Shown here piece by piece: positions 1-7,293 of a stretch of 34,442 bases of DNA. The DNA is from Opitutia bacterium UBA7374 (lineage in GTDB: Bacteria; Verrucomicrobiota; Verrucomicrobiia; Opitutales; Coraliomargaritaceae). The notes beneath the pieces are model-generated. The model saw nothing but the letters and a program-made list of their open reading frames with translations, ran no database searches and was not told the DNA's origin. The stretch covers positions 1-34,442 of the forward strand of contig DKOA01000026.1 of the NCBI GenBank assembly GCA_002469895.1. Reading direction: 5' to 3'. The stretch's first letter is position 1, and each line of letters starts with the position of its first letter. Made by a program: the position numbers and the translations under genes.

Positions 1-50
1 AAGTTCAACTTTAGGACTCCTCTAAGCCCCTTCATGCCCTTTTTAGTCAC
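1..50 (-). CDS. Possible partial CDS, 5' end only, unknown product
   Basis: A GTG codon (complement of 48-50) opens a frame that runs off the left edge of the window with no stop. It is preceded by a perfect GGAGG (complement of 58-62) seven bases upstream. That Shine-Dalgarno sequence starts only two bases after the stop of the next upstream minus-strand frame (65-316), as in an operon. Only about 16 codons are visible (beginning VTKKGMKG), so no function can be assigned. Because the surroundings are decayed, this too may be a remnant. Confidence 0.35.
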   Translation of the reverse strand, partial: MTKKGMKGLRGVLKLN

Positions 51-64
51 TGTGTAGCCTCCGG

Positions 65-316
65 TTACGCACCCTTCTTGAAGTCGTTGTGGATCAAAAT
101 AAAGCGATTGTGGACCCCTTCAGCTATAGCCCCAGCACGTGTAACCCCATTATTATTGATTGGAAATTTTTTATTGTGGAATCTGACATCTCGCCTGTCA
201 AAGCCACCTCTTTGAGCAATATAAGCCATGCAGCGATACGCCTTACGCTCCAGTGGTGGCAAATCTAGGATAATTTTGTATTTAGTCTGATAAAGTTCAG
301 GAGAATATGCGGGCAT
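65..316 (-). CDS. Small hypothetical protein, 83 aa
   Basis: This is an open minus-strand frame of 83 codons with a basic, soluble product. I do not recognise a family and see no signal peptide or membrane segment. There is no obvious Shine-Dalgarno sequence before the ATG at 316, which argues against it. The frame stops just before a good ribosome binding site for the next frame, which argues for it. It lies in the AT-richer accessory patch beside an integrase remnant, so it may be cargo of an old integrated element or a fragment of a longer gene. Confidence 0.35.
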   Translation of the reverse strand: MPAYSPELYQTKYKIILDLPPLERKAYRCMAYIAQRGGFDRRDVRFHNKKFPINNNGVTRAGAIAEGVHNRFILIHNDFKKGA

Positions 317-380
317 GGAAGTGATCTATTTATTCAGTATTATGACACCACGCCATCTAAATTCCAACAAGCCCTAGACA

Positions 381-835
381 TCATAAAGAAGCGCTCTTCC
401 AACGATAAGGAGAAGGGAGAAGCCTTTGAAAGGCCTGCCAGTTCATACAGCTGATACCGCTGAAGATTTTATTAGGGCCGAAGAAATTAAGCACCTCTGC
501 GCGATAACGATTGTAGTCACGTTTTGTTACGCTGGCTTTGTCTTGGCAGTCAGGATTCTCTTTGAGTGCCTTGATCGCTTGGGCAAAGGTAGTCTTGTAT
601 CCCATTGACGGAAGGGTACTAATAAAGCGCTTCACTGCATCGACTAATGCTTCGGGCGTATCGATGCCTTTTTATCTAAGTAGCGTGAAGGCCCGCTCGC
701 TCGCTTTCAAGAGTTTGGGATCTTCGAAGAGTCGAGCGGTATCGACGCCAACTTTTGCATCCTGCTCACTGTAGTTTTTTTAAAAGGCCTCTGCTTCAGC
801 CTGCGTGCGAAAATACTTGTCAATACGGCCGGTCT
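381..835 (-). pseudogene. Degenerate N-terminal remnant of a tyrosine-recombinase (phage-type integrase)-like gene
   Basis: Read on the minus strand from about 835 down to 381, one frame gives a continuous integrase-like N-terminus interrupted by two TAA stops (near 781 and 671). It begins with GRIDKYFRTQAEAEAF, the style of segment that opens many integrases just before the core-binding domain. It continues through VGVDTARLFEDP, KGIDTPEALVDAV and RFISTLP to NRYRAEVLNFFG and IFSGIS, resembling a core-binding helical domain. The frame ends at 381 with no catalytic domain (no R...HxxR...Y region). The remnant points away from tRNA-Cys, starting about 20 bp from it. The two stops and the missing C-terminal half make it non-functional. 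The integrase assignment is by pattern only. The alternative is another DNA-binding protein with a similar helical domain. Confidence 0.6.
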
Positions 836-844
836 GCCTACAAG
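817..844 (+). promoter_or_regulatory. Possible promoter of tRNA-Cys
   Basis: TTGTCA (817-822) and TACAAG (839-844), 16 bases apart, lie just upstream of the tRNA-Cys 5' end at 857. The -35 is good and the -10 poor. The site falls within the 5' part of the integrase remnant. Confidence 0.3.
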
Positions 845-856
845 GTGGGATTATTG

Positions 857-930
<74 letters not shown>

Positions 931-1025
931 TCCTGAATACTTGACTTGTTTTGTGTCTAGGGTGGGAAATTCTCCTATCAGCTGGGGCGATGCAGTTTCG
1001 GCAGGTTATTTTTTTCGGTTTTCCT

Positions 1026-2420
1026 ATGGTTCATACTATTAAATCGACGGATTATGCCGTAATTAATCCGACTACGGGCGAGGTGGTTGACCGCTTCGAC
1101 TGCCACTCGGAAGGCGAAATCCAGTGCCGCCTCGAACAAGCGTCTGCCTGTTTTCCGGAATGGAGCACGGTAGGCTTTGCTCATCGTGCGGATTGTTTCA
1201 AAAAGTTGTCGGCCTGCTTGCGGGAGAAGTCGGAAGAGCTTGCCGGTACCATGGCTCTGGAAATGGGGAAGCCCCTTACCCAGGGGCGTACAGAGGTAGA
1301 GAAATGTGCCTTTGTCTGCGAGTATTACGCGACGCATGCGGAATCCTTTTTGCATCCTTATGAGGTAAAGACAGAGATGAGTGAAAGCCGAGTGGTGTAT
1401 CAGGCGCTAGGCAGCATATTCGCCATTATGCCATGGAATTTTCCGCTTTGGCAGGTCTTTCGTGCGGCGGCACCGATCCTAATGGCGGGTAATACGATGA
1501 TCCTGAAACATGCCCCGCGGGTTCCGAACACGGCTAATAGCATCCTCGATCTATTCGATCTGGCCGGGTTTCCCGACGGTGCTCTGGTCAATGTTTTTGC
1601 ATCCAATGAGCAAGCGTCGAGGATCATCGCGGAGCGTTCGGTAAAGGGTGTCTGTTTGACCGGAAGCGGTGCGGCTGGGCGCGCTGTGGCATCGGAGGCT
1701 GGACGTCACCTCAAGCCGGTCTTGTTAGAGCTTGGCGGCAGCGATCCGTATATCGTACTAGAGGATGCTGATCTAGAGCTGGCTGCAGAGAAAACGGTTT
1801 TCAGCCGGATGTTGAATAATGGCCAGACCTGTATCTCGGCGAAACGCTTCATCGTCGTGGATTCAGTGGCTGCTGAATTTACAGATCGCGTGCAGGCCGC
1901 TCTGGAGCAACAGGTCATGGGCGATCCTCTCGAGGCAGGGGTGACACAGGGGCCAATGGCCCGCGAGGACCTTTGCCGGAATCTGCATGATCAAGTGGAG
2001 CGCAGTATAGGGTCTGGGGCTCGGCTGATCTGTGGTGGCAGTTTGCCTAAAGGAGCGGGGTTCTTTTATCCGGCAACTTTGTTGACTGGAGTGAAGCCCG
2101 GAATGGCCGCATTTGAGGAAGAACTTTTCGGCCCTGTCGGATCGATCATAACCGTTCGTTCAACCGAAGAGGCGGTCGCTCTGGCCAATCAATCTTCTTA
2201 TGGACTCGGCGCGGCTGTTTTTACCCGGGATATTGATTTAGGACGCGATTTAGCGACTTCCCACATTCATGCAGGTACTTGTGTGGTTAATGATTTTGTC
2301 CGCTCCGATCCCCGCCTGCCTTTTGGTGGAATCAATGATTCCGGATTTGGCAGAGAACTTGGCGTTGAGGGAATTCGCCAATTCGTTAATATTAAAACTG
2401 TCGCCGTCGGCTGTAAGTAA
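1026..2420 (+). CDS. NAD(P)-dependent aldehyde dehydrogenase, succinate-semialdehyde dehydrogenase-like
   Basis: The product is 464 aa and oxidises an aldehyde to the acid in the cytoplasm. The closest subgroup by eye is the short bacterial succinate-semialdehyde dehydrogenases (Sad/GabD1 type). Visible landmarks are IMPWNFPLWQ (about residues 134-143), the nucleotide-binding TGSGAAG (212-218), the general base Glu235 in LLELGGSDP, the catalytic Cys269 in NNGQTCISAKR, and EELFGPV plus PFGGINDSGFGRE near the C-terminus. Upstream in-frame starts at 951 (TTG) and 990 (ATG) exist. I chose the ATG at 1026 because the family N-terminus (INPTTGEVV) follows directly. No start has a strong Shine-Dalgarno sequence. 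The gene stands alone between tRNA-Cys and a degenerate tRNA copy, so it may have arrived by transfer. The exact substrate cannot be read from sequence. Confidence 0.93.
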   Translation: MVHTIKSTDYAVINPTTGEVVDRFDCHSEGEIQCRLEQASACFPEWSTVGFAHRADCFKKLSACLREKSEELAGTMALEMGKPLTQGRTEVEKCAFVCEYYATHAESFLHPYEVKTEMSESRVVYQALGSIFAIMPWNFPLWQVFRAAAPILMAGNTMILKHAPRVPNTANSILDLFDLAGFPDGALVNVFASNEQASRIIAERSVKGVCLTGSGAAGRAVASEAGRHLKPVLLELGGSDPYIVLEDADLELAAEKTVFSRMLNNGQTCISAKRFIVVDSVAAEFTDRVQAALEQQVMGDPLEAGVTQGPMAREDLCRNLHDQVERSIGSGARLICGGSLPKGAGFFYPATLLTGVKPGMAAFEEELFGPVGSIITVRSTEEAVALANQSSYGLGAAVFTRDIDLGRDLATSHIHAGTCVVNDFVRSDPRLPFGGINDSGFGRELGVEGIRQFVNIKTVAVGCK

Positions 2421-2483
2421 TTGTGTTGCCGATGAAATTTCAGACCCAAGGCCACAGGTCATTATACAGCAAGTGCTTAACTA

Positions 2484-2554
2484 GAGGCGGTAGCCAAGTG
2501 GTAAGGCCGAGGATGGCTAATCCTCTACGGACGGTTCAACGCCGACCGGCGCCT
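2484..2554 (+). pseudogene. Degenerate tRNA-Cys-like copy (tRNA pseudogene)
   Basis: This 71-base stretch aligns with tRNA-Cys at 857-927 with about 13 mismatches, and 27 consecutive bases (2487-2513) are identical. The D arm and anticodon stem (GAGGA/TCCTC) are intact. The anticodon loop has become TGGCTAA, so position 33 is G instead of the near-invariant U and the nominal anticodon is GCU. The T stem has an A-A mismatch (2531/2545). The acceptor has three mismatches in the canonical register, although a one-base-shifted AGGCG/CGCCT pairing (2485-2489/2550-2554) is possible. No CCA follows. It is probably inactive. It could be a duplicated attachment site or simply a dead tandem copy. Confidence 0.75.
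2487..2513 (+). repeat. 27-bp direct repeat, copy 2 (within the tRNA-Cys-like pseudogene)
   Basis: This is identical to 860-886 and in the same orientation, about 1.6 kb apart. The interval holds the 3' part of tRNA-Cys and the aldehyde dehydrogenase gene. Confidence 0.9.
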
Positions 2555-2581
2555 TAAACTTTTATCTACTGGAAATGTCTT

Positions 2582-3073
2582 ATGTCTGCGACCCGCTATC
2601 TGCTGATTGATGCTTACAATGTGATCTGTGCAACGGATCGCTTGCGGGAGTGCTTGGCCGAGAGCGTGGATGCAGCGCGGGATCAATTGGCACAGGATGT
2701 ACTCATGATCCACGATGTGGAGGGCGTTCGGGTGGCCTTTATCTTAGACAGTCCGAACGATAAGCTGGAGGTGCAGCATCCTTTTAAGCGGGATACTTTT
2801 GAGTATCTCTATGCGCCGGCTGCGCTTTCGGCCGATGGAGTGATCGAGCGGATTGTTGCACGAGCATCGCGTCCGGACTTGGTCAGCGTAGTGAGTAATG
2901 ACAATCTGGTGCGGGAGTCGACTCGTGCTCAAGGTGCACTGGCATTACGCCCGGAGGCCCTTTTTGAGTGGGTAACGGCTTGTGCGACTCGATTAGAGGG
3001 CGATGCGCTGCGTCGACAGCGGGCGCAAGCCAAGGATTTCCGCAACAGTGTAAACATCGATCTCGACTTGTAG
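2582..3073 (+). CDS. NYN-domain (YacP/Rae1-like) putative ribonuclease
   Basis: A 163-aa cytoplasmic protein. The N-terminal LLIDAYNVI (about 7-15) carries the first acidic residue and the Asn typical of NYN/PIN-like YacP proteins. VAFILD (about 51-56) and VVSNDNLVRE (about 104-113) supply further conserved acidic and polar positions. The C-terminal tail is basic, ending near NSVNIDLDL. In Bacillus the family member Rae1 cleaves mRNA on the ribosome; the same role here is inference. The length fits the family (about 165-175 aa). The ATG at 2582 follows a weak GGAA. The next gene (DUF2851) starts about 110 bp downstream on the same strand. Confidence 0.85.
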   Translation: MSATRYLLIDAYNVICATDRLRECLAESVDAARDQLAQDVLMIHDVEGVRVAFILDSPNDKLEVQHPFKRDTFEYLYAPAALSADGVIERIVARASRPDLVSVVSNDNLVRESTRAQGALALRPEALFEWVTACATRLEGDALRRQRAQAKDFRNSVNIDLDL

Positions 3074-3180
3074 CGGGCGCATGCGTCCGCGGGGTTTGCT
3101 TTGGGCTTCCCCATGGGGTTATATGTAGCTATGCTACAAAACGTTGGTTAATTGCCGCTATGGGTATATCTGAAAAAAGA

Positions 3181-4380
3181 ATGAGCGTCTGTCAGATGCA
3201 GGGGCTCTATGGGCCTTACTACTTGAGTGAACGGGTCTTGCAGAAAATCTGGCTGCGGCAGGATTTTAGCACGGATGCATTGCGGACGGTTTCCGGGCGG
3301 AGCCTACGGATTGCGTTTTCGGGCAACTGGAATCACCTCGGTGGGCCGGACTTCAAGGACGCACGATTTGAGATTGAAGGAACTGGATATTGTGCGGATG
3401 TGGAGATTCATTTCAGCCCGGAGGATTGGATTCACCACGGGCATGAACGCAATCGGGCTTTTAATCGTGTTCGACTGCATGTCGTCTTACACGGGGAACG
3501 AGGCAATCCGGTAGCGGTAAGAACAGAGGATGGCAATTGCCCGGAAATGCTGGTGCTTTTGCCGCATCTGCACCAAGACTTGGAAGCCTATGCGATGGAC
3601 GAGGCGTTGATTGAAATGGAGCGTATTTGTGAGCATCCGAATCTCTCGGAATTCAGCAGTCTGCCGGAGAGAGATCGGGTGAGCTTATTACGAGAGCAGG
3701 GGGAAGCACGCTGGGGGCAGAAGGTTCGGTTCGCGAGGAAGCGTTTGGAGTCGGTTGATTGGGAGTCGGCCTGCCACCAGTATTGTCTGGAGGTGCTGGG
3801 CTATGCCCGCAATCGTGAGCCCATGTCGCGACTGGCCCTGCGGCATCCACTGAGTGGCTTTGCCGGGTACTCGCCGGAGGCTTTGTTCGCTGAACCGGAT
3901 TTAAACTGGCGACTGGACGGGTTGCGTCCGGCCAATCATCCACGTTTACGCCTGCAGCAATACGTAAACCGGGTGGCAGGCTGTCCGGACTGGCCAGTCG
4001 CCTTGAAAGAGATGATTGCTCGCTGGATGGTGCCGGACCGGACAGACGCGACCCGCGCCTTCCGGCAGAAATCGGATCTAAACCGCCTGCTGGAAGATCT
4101 GCGGGTGCGTGTACTGCCAGAAGGTCTCGGTGCGACTCGTTGCCACACCCTCATGGTCGATGCTTTTTTGCCCCTCGCTGAGGCGGCAGGTCTGCTCGAT
4201 TCGTCTGCCTTATTTTACTATTGGTGGCATTGGCCGCCGGGCGATTGCCCCGCAGTGGTTGGACGATTGCTGCGCCAGTCCGGGGTATGCGGATCGCATC
4301 GCACCTTTTGTAATGGTCTGCATCAGGGAGCGATTGGTTTGTTCTTAGGTGTCGGTACCACTTGCCTCGGCTGGGATTGA
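3181..4380 (+). CDS. DUF2851 family protein of unknown function
   Basis: A 399-aa protein with the hallmarks of DUF2851. It has the N-terminal LYGPYYLSERVLQKIW, then FSGNWNHLGGPDFKDARFEI and DVEIHFSPEDWIHHGH (an acidic/His-rich core, perhaps nuclease-like), LHVVLHG, a helical middle, YYWWHWPPGDCP, and the closing FCNGLHQGAIGLFL. The family is widespread in Bacteroidota and Verrucomicrobiota but has no established function. The frame is open from 2968, overlapping the NYN gene. I chose the ATG at 3181 (another lies at 3160) because the family N-terminus follows at once. No strong Shine-Dalgarno sequence precedes either. The following gene begins about 38 bp downstream, so co-transcription is likely. 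Confidence 0.82.
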   Translation: MSVCQMQGLYGPYYLSERVLQKIWLRQDFSTDALRTVSGRSLRIAFSGNWNHLGGPDFKDARFEIEGTGYCADVEIHFSPEDWIHHGHERNRAFNRVRLHVVLHGERGNPVAVRTEDGNCPEMLVLLPHLHQDLEAYAMDEALIEMERICEHPNLSEFSSLPERDRVSLLREQGEARWGQKVRFARKRLESVDWESACHQYCLEVLGYARNREPMSRLALRHPLSGFAGYSPEALFAEPDLNWRLDGLRPANHPRLRLQQYVNRVAGCPDWPVALKEMIARWMVPDRTDATRAFRQKSDLNRLLEDLRVRVLPEGLGATRCHTLMVDAFLPLAEAAGLLDSSALFYYWWHWPPGDCPAVVGRLLRQSGVCGSHRTFCNGLHQGAIGLFLGVGTTCLGWD

Positions 4381-4418
4381 CCGATGCCCCTGCAGGTGGT
4401 TTGCTGGCAATTTTCCAG

Positions 4419-5027
4419 ATGGCTGGTTTCGACGAAAATATAGTGCGCGAGTATTTTGAACTGAACGGATTTTTTGTTCGGCAGTTGCGCAAGTATGCCG
4501 TGCAGTCTCGTAAGAAGCGGGCAGATGAGGAGATTGATTTGGTTATCTACAATCCGCAGGGCGAGGCCGAGGGCGAGGGATCGGAGCGCGGCTTTCAGCT
4601 GTTTTCTGCCGATGTAGCCCGTATTCGCCGGGCCATTGTCGTGGTCAAGGGTTGGCATACCATGCGCTTTACGCCGGCCACTCTGCGAAGCAGTACGAAG
4701 GTCTTCGATTTTCTGAAGAAGGATGTGCTCAATAAGGCGGATGACTATTTTAACCTCGATGGATCCGAGGAGGATCTAAAGGAGCCGGGTTTTGCCAAGA
4801 TTCTTGTATTGCCGGGCTTGCCCACTGCCGAACCGCACCGTTCAGAGAGTATCCACTTATTGCGGGAGCGGGGAGTCGATGGAATCATCGCTTTCAGTAC
4901 GATTCTGGAAAATCTCCTGCGCAAGGTGGAGGTCAACCACAGCTATCAGAAGTCGGACCTCCTCCAACTCATGCGCATCCTCAAGATATACGATATGGTC
5001 AAAGAGCCGCAGATGAACTTGTTCTGA
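4419..5027 (+). CDS. Conserved-looking protein of unknown function, possibly nuclease-like
   Basis: About 202 aa from the ATG at 4419. The frame is open from a TTG at 4362 inside the DUF2851 gene, so the start is uncertain. The N-terminal GFFVRQLRKYAVQSRKK is followed by DEEIDLVIYNP, and later by RRAIVVVKGWHTMRFTPATL. An E-x-D-hydrophobic strand soon after a helix, plus a later VVVKGW strand with Lys, resembles the arrangement of PD-(D/E)xK nucleases. This is only a pattern impression. No signal peptide or membrane segment is seen. The C-terminal ILKIYDMVKEP could be a short helix. The product probably works with its neighbours DUF2851 and the NYN protein, with which it seems to form a unit; that link is inference from adjacency. 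Confidence 0.7.
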   Translation: MAGFDENIVREYFELNGFFVRQLRKYAVQSRKKRADEEIDLVIYNPQGEAEGEGSERGFQLFSADVARIRRAIVVVKGWHTMRFTPATLRSSTKVFDFLKKDVLNKADDYFNLDGSEEDLKEPGFAKILVLPGLPTAEPHRSESIHLLRERGVDGIIAFSTILENLLRKVEVNHSYQKSDLLQLMRILKIYDMVKEPQMNLF

Positions 5028-5083
5028 TGGTGACCGGATGCTCTTGGCTTGCTGTCTTAGTTAAAAAATAGCTTCAATTATCT

Positions 5084-5881
5084 ATGTCGATACACTCTAC
5101 AGCTTTGGTTTCGGAAGACGCCCGGATTGGCGAAGATTGCCGGATCGGCCCCTATGCGATTGTCGAGAGCGGTGTTGTGCTGGGCAAGGGTTGCCAGCTA
5201 GCAGCACACTCGATCCTTCGCAGTGGTGCACAGCTAGGCGCAGAGGTACAGGTGGATTCCTTTTGCGTTATCGGTGGCGATCCGCAGTCCATCGGTTTTG
5301 ACTCAGCGACGGAGAGTCGGGTCGTCCTTGGAGACCGGGTAATCCTCCGCGAGGGGGTGACGATCCATCGGCCGGAAACTGCCGGCGGAGAAACTGTTTT
5401 GGGCGAGGCATGTTTTCTCATGGCGCAATCGCACGTCGCGCACGACTGTCAGGTAGGTGCCGGGGTCATTTTGGCCAATAATGTGATGCTAGCGGGCCAT
5501 GTTCAGGTGGGTGAGCGCAGTGTTCTCGGTGGCGGTGCGGGGATTCATCAGCATTGTCGGATCGGCGCGTTCGCGATGATTGCAGGGAACGCCTCAATCA
5601 CCGCCGATGTCCCGCCTTTCGTTATGGCAGCAGAGCGCAGTGAGGCACACGGCTTGAATCTATTGGGTCTTCGTCGTGGACCATTTGATGCGACGGAAAT
5701 TGCCGATATTAAACGTTGCTACCGGGCGGTTTTCTTTGCCGGGGGCAACTTGCGGAAAAAAGCGGCCGAAGTGTCCACGGCAGAAGACTGCGGGACGACT
5801 CAGGCGGGTCAGCAGTTCTTACAATTTTTTGCCGAGGGGAAACGCGGCTTTATTCAATCGACTGGTGAGCGTGATAAATAG
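5084..5881 (+). CDS. lpxA: Acyl-ACP--UDP-N-acetylglucosamine O-acyltransferase
   Basis: The first enzyme of lipid A synthesis, transferring a 3-hydroxyacyl chain from ACP to UDP-GlcNAc in the cytoplasm. At 265 aa it matches the family (about 262). The N-terminal two thirds show hexapeptide repeats of the left-handed beta-helix (ARIGEDCRIGPYAIVESG and on). FCVIGGDPQS (about 60-69) and TIHRPE are LpxA signatures. SHVAHDCQVG contains the catalytic His (about residue 120). The C-terminus is helical, with GLNLLGLRR as in LpxA rather than LpxD. lpxD, lpxC and fabZ are not adjacent. pdxA overlaps its 3' end by 17 bases, implying coupling. Confidence 0.95.
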   Translation: MSIHSTALVSEDARIGEDCRIGPYAIVESGVVLGKGCQLAAHSILRSGAQLGAEVQVDSFCVIGGDPQSIGFDSATESRVVLGDRVILREGVTIHRPETAGGETVLGEACFLMAQSHVAHDCQVGAGVILANNVMLAGHVQVGERSVLGGGAGIHQHCRIGAFAMIAGNASITADVPPFVMAAERSEAHGLNLLGLRRGPFDATEIADIKRCYRAVFFAGGNLRKKAAEVSTAEDCGTTQAGQQFLQFFAEGKRGFIQSTGERDK

Positions 5882-6803
5882 CAGTTTGCCGATTGCCGTG
5901 ACCTGCGGCGATCCATCCGGAATTGGCCCCGAGGTAGTCGCAGGTGCTCTTGAGGCGAATGCGGTGACTGCTTCGGAGCTAGTTCTTCTTGGCCCGAAGA
6001 GTTGGGTGCAGCCGCTGGCAGATGCGATCGGCGCGGGCTATGCCAGTGTCGGGCTGGAAGACTTTTCGGCTACCGCTGGGGAGCCTTCAGAGGTAGGCGC
6101 TGCGGTCGCACTGGCTGCGATGGAAGCAGCGGCGGAAGGCTGCCGGCAAGGGCTATACCGAGCAGTGGCCACCGGGCCGGTGAGCAAGGAATGGCTACAA
6201 CGAGTGGGTTTCCCGCATCCCGGGCAGACCGAATTTTTTGCCGCAGCATGGGGTGGAGATCCGACTATGGCTTTTGTCGGTCGTCAGTTGCGTGCGGTTC
6301 TGGCCACCTGGCACATTCCCCTGCGCGCGGTTTCGGATGCCCTGAGCGCAGAGACCTTGGAGCGGGCGGTGCGTCGTGCTTACAGTTTGGCCACCGCTCT
6401 GGGCAGCGAGGCACCGCGGATTGGCGTGTGCGGTTTGAATCCGCACGCAGGAGAGGGCGGCCTATTGGGTGATGAAGAGAAGACTGTGTTGGATCCCGCA
6501 CTGGATCGTCTGCGCAAAGAGATACCCGGGCTATCGGCCTGTCTGCCCGGAGACACGGTTTTTCACCGTCAGGTGAAAGGCGAATTTGATGTCGTGGTGG
6601 CGGCCTACCACGATCAGGCTCTCGCGGCGGTCAAGACGCTGGAGTTTGATGCGGCTGTGAATGTTACACTTGGATTGCCCTATGTGCGGACTAGCCCGGA
6701 TCACGGGACGGCCTTTGGGATTGCCGGTCAGGGTAGGGCAGATGCCGGCAGCATGGTGGAGGCGCTATTGTTGGCCGATCGCTTGTCCGCTGGTAACAGT
6801 TGA
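5865..6803 (+). CDS. pdxA: 4-hydroxythreonine-4-phosphate dehydrogenase
   Basis: Catalyses the NAD(P)-dependent oxidative decarboxylation step of the DXP-dependent vitamin B6 pathway. It is about 312 aa from a GTG at 5865 (another GTG is at 5871), a little shorter than E. coli PdxA (329). The family start TCGDPSGIGPE follows within about 15 residues, and an ATG is lacking, so a GTG start overlapping lpxA is preferred. Visible motifs are ATGPVSK, LATWHIPLR (first metal His), GLNPHAGEGG (second metal His), AAYHDQ (third metal His), and VRTSPDHGTAFGIAGQG. The usual GHTE phosphate-binding motif reads GQTEFF here, with Gln for His, an unusual change at a substrate-contact residue. No other pdx gene is in the window. 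Confidence 0.94.
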   Translation: MSVINSSLPIAVTCGDPSGIGPEVVAGALEANAVTASELVLLGPKSWVQPLADAIGAGYASVGLEDFSATAGEPSEVGAAVALAAMEAAAEGCRQGLYRAVATGPVSKEWLQRVGFPHPGQTEFFAAAWGGDPTMAFVGRQLRAVLATWHIPLRAVSDALSAETLERAVRRAYSLATALGSEAPRIGVCGLNPHAGEGGLLGDEEKTVLDPALDRLRKEIPGLSACLPGDTVFHRQVKGEFDVVVAAYHDQALAAVKTLEFDAAVNVTLGLPYVRTSPDHGTAFGIAGQGRADAGSMVEALLLADRLSAGNS

Positions 6804-6834
6804 TTTCCCCCGGATTCACTGCTCTTATAAGAAT

Positions 6835-7215
6835 ATGACAACTGATTTGGCCAACACTGTCCTGCCGGAAGGCGTGCGCGAGGGCAATGAACGATTGATT
6901 CGGTTAAGCCCGGCTGCCGGCACAAAAATCAATGCCCTGATCGAGCGGGAAAAGGAGGGTGAGTACCTCCGTGTCAAAATTACCGGGGGCGGATGCAATG
7001 GATTGAGCTATAAAATGCGATTTATCGAAGCTCCCAAGCGCGGGGACATACTCGTCGCCTCGGCCGGCGCGCGTGTGGTGACCGATTCAAAGAGTGCCCT
7101 GTATCTTCGCGGTACGGATTTGGACTACTCCGACAAGATGGTGGGGGGCGGCTTTAAGTTTTCCAACCCCAATGCCAAGGCAAGCTGTAGTTGCGGAGAG
7201 AGCTTCAGTATATGA
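6835..7215 (+). CDS. HesB/IscA-type iron-sulfur cluster A-type carrier
   Basis: A 126-aa A-type carrier that holds and delivers Fe-S clusters. The three ligating cysteines are present: Cys54 in GGGCNGLSY, and Cys118 and Cys120 in ASCSCGESF. The N-terminus is about 20 residues longer than in minimal IscA. The frame is open further upstream into pdxA, but the ATG at 6835 is the sensible start. It is followed by sufS and sufU on the same strand, so a Suf context is clear. Whether to call it SufA or ErpA cannot be decided from sequence alone. Confidence 0.92.
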   Translation: MTTDLANTVLPEGVREGNERLIRLSPAAGTKINALIEREKEGEYLRVKITGGGCNGLSYKMRFIEAPKRGDILVASAGARVVTDSKSALYLRGTDLDYSDKMVGGGFKFSNPNAKASCSCGESFSI

Positions 7216-7293
7216 CGGCTCCCCAAACAAGTCGTTTCCTTAAATCAGCGGATTTCAATTGAGATTCTCGAAAGAACGGAGACATTACATCCT

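Noticed and set aside
978..1355. 125-codon open frame on the minus strand
   Set aside because: It lies wholly opposite the aldehyde dehydrogenase gene, has no recognisable family, and its codons mirror the real gene.
4109..4380. Possible frameshift in the 3' part of the DUF2851 gene
   Set aside because: The main frame keeps WHWPPGD and ends with the family-like FCNGLHQGAIGLF, so no frameshift is needed.
6002..6472. 156-codon + strand frame inside pdxA
   Set aside because: It is an alternate-frame reading of GC-rich pdxA, Arg/Gly-rich and without motifs.
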